A stretch of 64,000 nt of DNA from Microcoleus sp036705565. Its GTDB lineage: Bacteria; Cyanobacteriota; Cyanobacteriia; Cyanobacteriales; Microcoleaceae. A program made the translations under genes and the position numbers. Positions 23,861 to 31,699 of the stretch are shown one piece after another (the stretch's first letter is position 1; the number at the start of each line of letters is the position of its first letter). The notes beneath the pieces are model-generated. The model ran no database searches. It was not told the origin of the DNA and saw only the letters and a list, made by a program, of their open reading frames with translations. The DNA is taken from assembly GCA_036705565.1 (NCBI GenBank), contig JAUBUY010000002.1, one strand, 5' to 3'.

Positions 23861-26113
23861 ATGACCCCACCGCAGCCGCCCCGCAAACCTCAAACCGTCT
23901 TGGGTGCTATTACCCAAGCAGTCCAGACTATTGCCAAGGTTAATTTTAACCAGCTAGCGCTGAAACCGAACGCCAAAGTACCCGAACTGTGGGTGCAGGA
24001 TGCAGGTGCAGCTAAAGCAGAGGTTTATCCGCTGTTGGGCGATCGATATCTGTTAGGTCGATCGTCCAAATCTTCAGATATTGTAGTTCGCAATCCCGTT
24101 GTCAGTCACGTGCACTTATCCCTGTCGCGCGATACTCGGCGACGGACTCCTTTTGTCATCAAAGATGAAGACTCCACAAACGGCATTTACAATGGCAAAA
24201 GGCGAGTTAAAAGTATGTCCCTGCGTCACGGAGACGTGTTTACTTTAGGGCCGCCGGAACTAGCCGCCGCTGTCAGAATTCAATTCGTATATCCGCCGCC
24301 TTGGTATTTGCAACTTCTGCGTTACAGCTTTTATGGCGTAAGCGGAATCACCGCTTTGATTGCCGTGTTGGTAGGGATGGAATCCACAAAGTTTCAAGTG
24401 CGGCCTCTGCCGAGAAGTATCAATGGCCCCGTGATTGTTTACGCCCGCGATGGGCAAACTCCGCTGCGTCCTCCTCAGAATAACGCTCACTTAGAATTAA
24501 AGCAATTGCAGGATTTTTCGCCTTATTTATCCAAGGCGGTACTTGCTTCGGAAGACAGCCGCTACAATTGGCATTTGGGGGTAGATCCGATCGGAGTTTT
24601 GCGCGCGCTTTTGACTAATGTTCGCGGGGGAGGAATTCGCGAAGGCGGCAGCACTGTGACGCAGCAGTTAGCTAGGAGTTTGTTTCGAGATTATGTGGGA
24701 ACTCAAGATTCGGCAGGACGCAAGTTACGGGAAGCTGTAGTTGCCTTGAAACTGGAGAATTATTACAGCAAAGACGAGCTGTTGCTGACTTATTTGAATC
24801 GCGTGTTTTTGGGAATTGATCTTTACGGTTTTGAGGATGCGGCTCGGTTTTATTTTGGGAAGTCTGCGAAGGATTTAACTTTGTCAGAGGCGGCAACTTT
24901 GGCTGGCATTTTGCCGGCTCCAAACAGTTTTAATCCGATTCAAAATTATCAGTTGGCGGTACAGTATCGCGATCGAGTGATCGAACGGATGCGGGCCCTG
25001 GGGACGATTTCTCAGGAAGAAGCCGATCGCGCGAGGCGATCGCGAATTGAGATCAATCCTAAAGCCCGCCAATATCTGCAAAGTACGATCGCTCCTTATT
25101 TCTACAGTTATGTATTTGACGAATTGGAGTTTTTGCTGGGGGAGCAGTTAGCCAGAGAAGGCAATTTTATTGTAGAAACAGGTTTGAATCCCGGCCTGCA
25201 AAAGTTGGCGGAAACTTCCCTCAGAAATGCTGTTGAAAATGCGGGAGCCAGTGCAGGTTTTTCTCAAGGAGCCGTGGTAACTCTCAATAGTACAACCGGG
25301 GAAGTCTTAGCTTTAGTTGGGGGCGTAGATTACTTAAAAAGTCAGTTTAATCGGGCTACCCAAGCTTTGAGACAGCCCGGTTCTACATTTAAGATTTTCA
25401 GCTATGCAGCCGCCCTGGAACAGGGAATCTCACCCGATAAAACTTATTCTTGCGCCCCCCTTTCTTGGGGCGGACAAAGTTACAGCGGCTGCGAAAGAAC
25501 CAGCGGTAATGCTGATATGTATCGGGGTTTAGCACAGTCGGAAAATGCAGTTGCTTTGAGAATTGCACAAGATGTCGGTTTAGACAATGTAGTGGGAATG
25601 GCCAGACGTTTGGGAATTACTTCGGAACTGCGTTCTAACCCTGGTTTAGTATTAGGTGAAAGTGAAGTTAATGTGTTGCAATTAACGGGTGCATTCGGGG
25701 TTTTGGCCAATCGGGGTTTGGGCAATCGTCCCCACGTAATCAAGCGAATTATTGACAGCAGCGATTGCAAAGATCGAAATGATTTTAACAGTTGCCGGGT
25801 GATTTATGAGTATCAAAAAGATGGCATTGCCAATCGGCAGTTAGTTTCGGAGGCCGTAGCGGATACGATGACTGATATGCTGCAAGGTGTGGTGCGGGGA
25901 GGTACGGGTAGCAGTGCTGCTTTGGGGTTGGGAGAAGCTGGAAAAACAGGCACGACTAATGATAATAGAGATTTGTGGTTTGTCGGTTATATTCCGAGTC
26001 AGCAACTGGTGACTGGAGTTTGGTTGGGAAATGATGATAATTCTCCGACTGGGGGAGGTAGTTCAAATGCCGCTCAGTTGTGGGGGGAATATATGCGGCA
26101 GGTGGCGCGTTGA
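23861..26113 (+). CDS. FHA domain-class A penicillin-binding protein (PBP1A-like)
   Basis: 750 residues from the ATG at 23861; an upstream GTG at 23807 only adds unlikely sequence. Order of parts: an N-terminal FHA domain (about residues 45-150, with GRSSKSSDI, SHVHLSL and STNGIYNG), a membrane helix near 160-180, a GT51 glycosyltransferase (EDSRYNWHLG with Glu231; GGSTVTQQLAR from 262), and a transpeptidase with SxxK at Ser508-Lys511, SEN at 560-562 and KTG at 695-697. All catalytic residues are present, so it should polymerise and cross-link peptidoglycan. The FHA domain would be cytoplasmic and bind phosphothreonine, tying wall synthesis to a Ser/Thr kinase. Two such kinases lie in this window. 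Confidence 0.93.
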   Translation: MTPPQPPRKPQTVLGAITQAVQTIAKVNFNQLALKPNAKVPELWVQDAGAAKAEVYPLLGDRYLLGRSSKSSDIVVRNPVVSHVHLSLSRDTRRRTPFVIKDEDSTNGIYNGKRRVKSMSLRHGDVFTLGPPELAAAVRIQFVYPPPWYLQLLRYSFYGVSGITALIAVLVGMESTKFQVRPLPRSINGPVIVYARDGQTPLRPPQNNAHLELKQLQDFSPYLSKAVLASEDSRYNWHLGVDPIGVLRALLTNVRGGGIREGGSTVTQQLARSLFRDYVGTQDSAGRKLREAVVALKLENYYSKDELLLTYLNRVFLGIDLYGFEDAARFYFGKSAKDLTLSEAATLAGILPAPNSFNPIQNYQLAVQYRDRVIERMRALGTISQEEADRARRSRIEINPKARQYLQSTIAPYFYSYVFDELEFLLGEQLAREGNFIVETGLNPGLQKLAETSLRNAVENAGASAGFSQGAVVTLNSTTGEVLALVGGVDYLKSQFNRATQALRQPGSTFKIFSYAAALEQGISPDKTYSCAPLSWGGQSYSGCERTSGNADMYRGLAQSENAVALRIAQDVGLDNVVGMARRLGITSELRSNPGLVLGESEVNVLQLTGAFGVLANRGLGNRPHVIKRIIDSSDCKDRNDFNSCRVIYEYQKDGIANRQLVSEAVADTMTDMLQGVVRGGTGSSAALGLGEAGKTGTTNDNRDLWFVGYIPSQQLVTGVWLGNDDNSPTGGGSSNAAQLWGEYMRQVAR

Positions 26114-26157
26114 GTCATTAGTCATTAGTCATTAGTCATTAGTCATTAGTCATTAGT
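26113..26157. repeat. AGTCATT heptamer tandem repeat
   Basis: Six copies of the heptamer AGTCATT start exactly at the stop codon of the penicillin-binding protein gene. This is a short tandemly repeated repetitive sequence of the type common in filamentous cyanobacteria; a related AGTCAGT array is at 40906. Confidence 0.9.
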
Positions 26158-26172
26158 TAGTGGTTGGTTGTT

Positions 26173-26299
26173 AGGAATGAGAATTAAATAACTTCCACTC
26201 TTGAAAGTTGGATGGGCGTCCCGCCCGTCCTTTTTGGACGGGCGAGACGCCCATCCCACAATAACAATTAAAATTGTAAGTTATTTAATTCGCGATCCT
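26173..26299 (+). mobile_element. MITE-like element, family 1, copy C (long form)
   Basis: 127 bp, starting AGGAATGAGAATTAAATAAC and ending GTTATTTAATTCGCGATCCT. The central palindrome is GATGGGCGTCCCGCCCGTCC pairing with GGACGGGCGAGACGCCCATC. It lies between the penicillin-binding protein and cobA genes, which converge. No coding sequence is in the element. Confidence 0.8.
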
Positions 26300-26396
26300 T
26301 AGTTGTTGGCGAGCATAACTAATCGCCAAAAATAGATTTAGCAGTAAGGTGCGCGGCCCGGCGCACCCTACGAGGATTTAGGGGCAATTTCCCCGC

Positions 26397-27164
26397 TTAT
26401 TCTACAGTCTGAGAAACAGGCCGACAGCCCGACAATATCGAGTGCAAATTGACGACGTTTCCGATGACCGCGATCGCAGGTGCTGCAAATCCGATCGCCT
26501 CAACTTGCTCTACAATTGTACCCAAAGTCCCGATCAATTCTTCTTGTTCCGGCCGCGTTCCCCAGCGCACTAACGCTATGGGCGTTTCTGCACTTAATTC
26601 TGCTGCTGTTAACTGGCCGATAATGTAAGGCAAATTGTGGATTCCCATGTATACTACAATGGTTTCGGAGCCACGGGCGATCGCCTGCCAATTTACCTCC
26701 GGCCGATATTTTCCCGCTGATTCGTGGCCGGTGACAAAGGTGACAGAGGAACTGTACGATCGATGTGTTAAAGGAATGCCCGCATAAGCAGGGGCCGCAA
26801 TCCCAGAAGTTACACCGGGCACGACTTCTACTGACACTCCAGCTTTTACCAACTCTTCCATTTCTTCGCCACCGCGACCGAAGATAAACGGATCGCCGCC
26901 TTTGAGACGAACTACGATCGCATTATCTCCAGCTTTTTCTATCATTAACTGAGTGGTTTCGTCCTGCATTAACGAGTGACGCCCTTTGCGTTTTCCGGCA
27001 TCAATTCGTTCTGCTTGGGGGTTGATTGCTGCCAAAATTTGAGGGCTGACTAAAGCGTCGTAAATCACCACATCCGCACACTCTAACAAAGCTTTTCCCT
27101 TCAAGGTCATCAAACCCGGATCTCCGGGCCCCGCACCTACTAAATACACTTTTCCTAAAGACAT
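26397..27164 (-). CDS. cobA: Uroporphyrinogen-III C-methyltransferase
   Basis: 255 residues from the ATG at 27164, which an AAGGAAG sequence precedes. An alternative ATG at 27206 overlaps the stop of the upstream gene (ATGA) and is also plausible. Family motifs are VGAGPGDPGLMTLKG, the GRGGEEMEELV loop (from FIFGRGGEE), VVPGVTSG and the IPLTHR segment. It methylates uroporphyrinogen III twice with SAM to give precorrin-2, the branch to siroheme and cobalamin. The chelatase gene directly upstream supports siroheme synthesis. The CysG-type fused dehydrogenase domain is absent. Confidence 0.94.
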   Translation of the reverse strand: MSLGKVYLVGAGPGDPGLMTLKGKALLECADVVIYDALVSPQILAAINPQAERIDAGKRKGRHSLMQDETTQLMIEKAGDNAIVVRLKGGDPFIFGRGGEEMEELVKAGVSVEVVPGVTSGIAAPAYAGIPLTHRSYSSSVTFVTGHESAGKYRPEVNWQAIARGSETIVVYMGIHNLPYIIGQLTAAELSAETPIALVRWGTRPEQEELIGTLGTIVEQVEAIGFAAPAIAVIGNVVNLHSILSGCRPVSQTVE

Positions 27165-27202
27165 CTTTCTTGCTTCCTTTACCTCTTCTGTGCCTCTGGG
27201 GT

Positions 27203-27979
27203 TCATTTTTGAATTAAATTCCCAATTAAGTCTGCTAATTGTACACTTGCGCCTAGAGGATTCGCGAGATGAAGTTCCGCCGCAGGAAATTGCTGCTTTA
27301 GCTGTGCGACATTTTTGGCGATCGCATCTGTAATTCCTCCATTAAATAAGAAGTATGGCACAATCCCTATTTGCTGCTGTCCACCACGAACCAAACTCTC
27401 AATTTGCTCTGACAAACTCGGCTTTACCGACCAATAAGCTGTCAGCGCACCGAGTTGGCTGGCGATTTCCTCAACAATCGAGTTACCTCCGGGGCGACGG
27501 CTGCCGTGAGATAATAAAATCCATTTTGGCAATAGCAGATTGGGGAGAAAAGTCACCTCTTCCATCTGACTTTTTACCAATTTTGTTAAGCCTGCTTCCT
27601 GGGAACCTAAATGCGGGCGCAATTCAATTTTTAGCTTGTCACCAAAAGTTTGTTGGGCAATTTCGACCTCTGCCGGTATGTCTTCGGCGACGTGAACACC
27701 AGGCAATAAAAATACAGGCAGGATTTGCAATTCTGTCAGTCCCAGGGACAGGGTACGTTCGCCAAAACTGCAAATTTGTTCGTGCAGCGGTGCGGGGCCG
27801 AGTTCTAAGGTGGCGGTTGCTACTGCTGGGAACGAGTCAGCCAAATTTTGAGACAGCAGTTGACCTAGGTTTTCCAAAGCTAGTTGGGGTCTGGGGTCAC
27901 GGCTGCCGTGAGAAACTAATAAATAGGTCGATCGCAATTTCAATATGGATTTGATGTTAATGTTCGAGCCGAATTTCAA
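27203..27979 (-). CDS. sirB: Sirohydrochlorin chelatase (SirB/CbiX type)
   Basis: 258 residues made of two homologous halves, each with a LLVSHGSRDPRPQ or ILLSHGSRRPGGN motif carrying a metal-binding histidine. This is the double-length CbiX-like form. It inserts ferrous iron (or cobalt) into sirohydrochlorin. Its stop overlaps an ATG of cobA, so the two are coupled and supply siroheme for nitrite and sulfite reductases. The gap beyond (27980-28241) holds a GTGTGCGG-type hairpin at 28146-28182 and no gene. Confidence 0.9.
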   Translation of the reverse strand: MKFGSNINIKSILKLRSTYLLVSHGSRDPRPQLALENLGQLLSQNLADSFPAVATATLELGPAPLHEQICSFGERTLSLGLTELQILPVFLLPGVHVAEDIPAEVEIAQQTFGDKLKIELRPHLGSQEAGLTKLVKSQMEEVTFLPNLLLPKWILLSHGSRRPGGNSIVEEIASQLGALTAYWSVKPSLSEQIESLVRGGQQQIGIVPYFLFNGGITDAIAKNVAQLKQQFPAAELHLANPLGASVQLADLIGNLIQK

Positions 27980-28241
27980 ATAATTATAACACCGTTGGGC
28001 GCGTGACTTGAAAAATACTCAACACAAAAGTTCGATATCCTAGGGTGCGTGGCTTAAAAATCAATAAGGTTCAGTTAAGGAAAATTGTAGAGAAAATGTT
28101 GGGTTTCGTTCCTCAACCCAACCTACGCACTGGGCTTAAATCTTCTAAGCCGCACACCCTCAAAAAGAAGGTGTGCGGCTTAAAAATTACTTAACACTGG
28201 GCTTAAATCTTCTAAGCCACACACGCTACACAACTCACAAA

Positions 28242-28925
28242 TTAACCTTTGGGAGCGGGATCGGCAATGTATTTGAAAGTAGGTTCCGAGTTCCAAGGGC
28301 CGCGTTCATCCTTGCCATTTGTGGACAAGTTAAAGTAGAGATCCACAGTGGAATCTGGTGGAATATTGCCGAACATCGGATCGGTGAGTTTACCGAGCGA
28401 TTCCAGAGCTTTCATGAACATTTGAGTGTGAGAAATTTCGCGAGTCAGCAGAAACTGCAACGTCTTTTTCGTTCCCATATCCGGCGCTAGTTTAATCAAC
28501 TCTTCGTAGGTTTGGCGAGCTCCTGCTTCCGCACCGATATTAGCGCGCAAATCGCGCACTACCTCCCCGCCTTCGTTGACATAAGCTGCCGTCCAAGCTT
28601 GACCTTGGCTGTCCAACAAGTGCGGGCCTACACCGCGCACCGCAAATAAAGTGCTTTTGTAAGCTTCTGTTTGGTCAACGTTTTTGGTGTGCATTTCGAT
28701 AAGTTGGCCCACCATTTCTAAGTGGCTGAATTCTTCTATTGCAATATCTTGGAGCATATCCTTAATCCCTGCATCTTCACAGTGAAAGGACTGCACCCAG
28801 TATTGCAAAGCTGCTGTCAGTTCTCCGGTTGCTCCGCCAAACTGTTCTAGCAGCAATTGGGCAAAACGGGGGTTGGCTTCGTCTACAGTCACCGCAGCCA
28901 TTAGTTGTTTTTTGTGAAAAAACAT
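28242..28925 (-). CDS. Manganese catalase family protein
   Basis: 227 residues of the dimanganese catalase fold. Candidate metal ligands are in the ferritin-like helices: GATGELTAALQYW, the IEEFSHLEMV helix, and GAEAGARQTYEEL with LTREISHTQMF. The protein breaks down hydrogen peroxide without heme. The length is near that of other cyanobacterial manganese catalases; the C-terminus is short and Pro-rich. It stands alone between intergenic regions. An IEEFSHLE-type helix also occurs in related non-catalase ferritin-like proteins, so activity should be tested, but the family is clear. Confidence 0.9.
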   Translation of the reverse strand: MFFHKKQLMAAVTVDEANPRFAQLLLEQFGGATGELTAALQYWVQSFHCEDAGIKDMLQDIAIEEFSHLEMVGQLIEMHTKNVDQTEAYKSTLFAVRGVGPHLLDSQGQAWTAAYVNEGGEVVRDLRANIGAEAGARQTYEELIKLAPDMGTKKTLQFLLTREISHTQMFMKALESLGKLTDPMFGNIPPDSTVDLYFNLSTNGKDERGPWNSEPTFKYIADPAPKG

Positions 28926-29121
28926 GGATAGATACCTCTCTTTAATTCTGTTGCTACAGTCTCAGGATCGCAGACTTGTAGCTGTGTTCACCTTCTGAAT
29001 CCATTGTGCGACAATCGATCGCACCGAGCCTCGGTCGATGGATACATCTAGCTCAACAAATTTCTCTGCTTTCCGGTAGAGTTTAAATATGAAATTATAC
29101 TTAGTGAGTCGGTAGACCGAA

Positions 29122-30648
29122 TTACAATTTAGGAGCAGGATTATTGTCGCACTCGGTTAATTTTGCTGATAGGGCATCGAGGTGTCGCAGCCACTGAATG
29201 CCGCCAACCCAACTGCGAGAGGGGAGGTGTCCGATTGGTGCTTGCTGACTAAATTTAATCGGCCCTAAAGTAGTAGCAGAATTGTAGGTTTGCCAGTTGA
29301 CCCGATCGCAAAATCTGATATAGTCTCCCTTAACGCTTTCATAAATCTCCTTTTGGACGCTGAAGCCAAACCGACCTTGACTGTAGTGCAACCAAAGGCG
29401 ATCGACTGTTTGCAAATCTTCGCAGGGTAGCTGGTAAATTTGGCTAATTTCTAGCTGAGTACCCGGTGGCTGAGAAAGAGACTGACACATCAAGCCCCAA
29501 GTTTCGCGATCGGCTTCTTTCCATTTTTTGTTTGACAAAAAATCACGCAGTTTGGTATAATCAACTCCCCGTGCCGAAATCATGGTCGGATCGAGATTTG
29601 AAGTAACAGATAAGGAAAAAGTTTCTGCGGAATTGGCGACGGCATTTGTGGGTAAAATCCGAGAATCAGAAGTTGGTAGCGCGTTGATATCGGCAGAGTT
29701 GTCGCTATTATTAAGAGCAGGAGCGATCGGCTTTTGGGGCGAAAGCAAATTTTGATGGCGAATATCTAAAGCTGCTTTGATATCGTCCAAAACTTCCGTA
29801 GCAAAACTGTACCGCTGAGTGAGACGAGTTTGCAGCAATTTATCTAAAATTTCGCCTAACTCGTCGCTAATACTCGTGGCTTTGGGGAGAAACTCGCGCC
29901 ACCACCAGCGCTCGTGGTTGCAGTCGTACATATCCAAGGGAGGAACTTGCGTCATGAGGCGAATGCAAGTAACCCCTAAACTGTAAAGGTCGCTAGCAGG
30001 AAATACTTTGCCGCGCATTTGTTCGGGGGCTACATAATCTTGACTGCCGATGAGCGTTGCTGAACGGAGTATCGCTGAATCAGTCAGCAGTTTGGCAATG
30101 CCGAAATCGATCAATACGAGTTTGTTGTCCGACTGGCGGCGGATAATATTTTCGGGTTTGATGTCGCGGTGAATGACGCGCTTGTCGTGGATAAATTGCA
30201 GCACGGGCAATAAGTCTTGCAGCAGTTGCCAAATTTGATTTTCATCGTAGACACTATTGTCTAATTCTTGTTTAAGAGTCGGCCCGTCTATAAACTCTTG
30301 AACTAAATAAATATGACCTTCTTGTTCAAATCCCGCTAATAATGTGGGGATTTGCGGGTGTTTTCCGAGTTCGTCTAAACGGACTGCTTCTTGGCGAAAT
30401 AATTCAACGGCTTTGTTGAAAATTTCGGGGTCGCGGTCGTAAAAATAAAATTGCTTGACTGCACAGCGGGGATGAGATGGGATGTCTTCATCAATTGCTA
30501 GGAAAGTTTTACCAAATCCGCCTCTACCTAAAAGTTCAATCGGGCGATATCGCTGTCTCAGCAACAGGTTAAAGCCGCAGTTTAAGCAAAATTTGGCGGT
30601 GTGGGAGTTTTGAGGATTTTGACATTCTGGTTTGATACAGTAGCTCAT
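29122..30648 (-). CDS. Zinc-ribbon Ser/Thr kinase fused to a GUN4 domain
   Basis: 508 residues. An N-terminal zinc ribbon (CIKPEC and CLNCG, residues 4-24) is followed by a protein kinase domain with the glycine loop GRGGFGKTF, a lysine in CAVKQF, HRDIKPENI, DFGIAK and the APEQMRGK segment (about residues 33-300). A low-complexity linker leads to a C-terminal GUN4 domain (about 365-500) with YTKLRDFLSNKKWKEAD and the RFGFSVQKEI part. GUN4 domains bind porphyrins and help magnesium chelatase in chlorophyll synthesis. The kinase residues look intact. No membrane helix is seen. Confidence 0.92.
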   Translation of the reverse strand: MSYCIKPECQNPQNSHTAKFCLNCGFNLLLRQRYRPIELLGRGGFGKTFLAIDEDIPSHPRCAVKQFYFYDRDPEIFNKAVELFRQEAVRLDELGKHPQIPTLLAGFEQEGHIYLVQEFIDGPTLKQELDNSVYDENQIWQLLQDLLPVLQFIHDKRVIHRDIKPENIIRRQSDNKLVLIDFGIAKLLTDSAILRSATLIGSQDYVAPEQMRGKVFPASDLYSLGVTCIRLMTQVPPLDMYDCNHERWWWREFLPKATSISDELGEILDKLLQTRLTQRYSFATEVLDDIKAALDIRHQNLLSPQKPIAPALNNSDNSADINALPTSDSRILPTNAVANSAETFSLSVTSNLDPTMISARGVDYTKLRDFLSNKKWKEADRETWGLMCQSLSQPPGTQLEISQIYQLPCEDLQTVDRLWLHYSQGRFGFSVQKEIYESVKGDYIRFCDRVNWQTYNSATTLGPIKFSQQAPIGHLPSRSWVGGIQWLRHLDALSAKLTECDNNPAPKL

Positions 30649-30836
30649 ATCGATTTTAGATTTTAGATTTTAGATTTTAGATTGCACAGAAGACTTTTTT
30701 TTAAACGAACCGCGAAGACGCGAAGCGGCGCGAAGGAATAGGGAAGAGAGAAGAGACAGAAGAGAGAGGGTTGATAACTGTCCCGCTTCTGGCGTTGTAT
30801 TTTTTGGGCGGGCGGGACACCCCACAAGCATTTCAT

Positions 30837-30961
30837 CTGAGATGTTGCACCATTCTCAATCAGGCTTTTAGGGGCGGGCTAGAAGAGCCCACCCTAAAAG
30901 AAATTCATTCTTTGTGGAACAGGCCGGAAAGCCTGTTCTTAAAAATGGTGTCAGAGGTGAG
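30837..30961 (+). mobile_element. MITE/REPIN-like element, family 2, copy 1
   Basis: 125 bp, from CTGAGATGTTGCACCATTCT to a diverged inverted end. Inside is a GGAACAGGCCGGAAAGCCTG hairpin paired in reverse with a more altered copy. Flanks TTTCAT (left) and TTTTAT (right) look like a decayed target duplication. The whole gap 30649-31444 also holds TAGATTT heptamers just upstream of the kinase-GUN4 start and the composite repeat at 31148-31213. No gene is seen before the tRNA. Confidence 0.7.
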
Positions 30962-31147
30962 TTTTATCAAGCTGGACTGTAGATGCGCCTGGGCTGATAA
31001 GGCTATTTTAATGCGCGGGATCGAATCGGGACGCTGCCAGAGCTGCCGAACCCGGGCCCCATGACCGAAAGCATCCAGGATACCCGCCACGTGGTTCATC
31101 CGTGGAGACATAAAAAACCTGTATCCGATAAAGGAGCCCCCGAATTT

Positions 31148-31213
31148 ATCTCGCGCAAGTCAATGCTTCAATTCTAAAATCTAAAATCTAAAATCTAAAA
31201 TCTAAAATCGATT
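31148..31213. repeat. TTTATCTCGCGCAAGT plus TAAAATC heptamer composite repeat
   Basis: A unit starting ATTTATCTCGCGCAAGTCAA is followed by about five TAAAATC heptamers and ATCGATTGA. The same composite is found near 10562-10638 and 15280-15345, and heptamer-only arrays at 31657-31695, 30657-30680, 55116-55146 and (as AATCGAA) 55637-55672. Confidence 0.85.
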
Positions 31214-31444
31214 GAGTGCTGGGGGCGGGATAATTGCCGTTGGCGAAGCCCTCGAAGAGGCTCGCACAGGCCGATCGCTCACCCCGATCGCACAGAGCGA
31301 AAATTGTGCTAAACTCCTACTGTGCTTGGAATTTGAGGCACCATCGATCTGTCCGGTTCAGGGACGCTCAGAAATATTTCAAAATATTTTTGCCTTACCC
31401 CTAGACTTGTGCTGAGATATGATGCTATAGTTAAAACTGATACG

Positions 31445-31517
31445 GCGAGCGTAGCCAAGTGGTTAAGGCAGTGGTTTGTGGTACCACCATTCGTGGGTTC
31501 AAGTCCCATCGTTCGCC
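31445..31517 (+). tRNA. tRNA-His (GTG anticodon)
   Basis: The segment folds as a tRNA. The acceptor stem GCGAGCG pairs with CGTTCGC. The anticodon stem GTGGT/ACCAC encloses the loop TTGTGGT with anticodon GTG. The T-arm contains GGGTTCAAGTCCC. A G at 31444 sits where tRNA-His carries its extra 5' G, opposite the discriminator C at 31517. The CCA end is not encoded. A poor T-rich stretch follows. Confidence 0.95.
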
Positions 31518-31699
31518 CTTTTGATTCTCAACTGTTTAATTCGATCGCCCGTTGCCTGTACGGTAATTTGCGATGGTCGTAGGGTGTGCAATGCACACCT
31601 TAATTTTTTTTGGGATGTCGCGGTTCTGTCGGCACAAGTTCCGATGTGCTAATCTTAAATCCAATCTAAAATCTAAAATCTAAAATCTAAAATCAAAAT

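Noticed and set aside
26113..26157. Possible CRISPR-like array from regular heptamers
   Set aside because: Unit is only seven bases with no spacers; same holds for 40906-40963 and the TAAAATC arrays. No CRISPR array is seen in the window.
27355..27954. Plus-strand 199-residue frame
   Set aside because: Antisense of the sirohydrochlorin chelatase gene.
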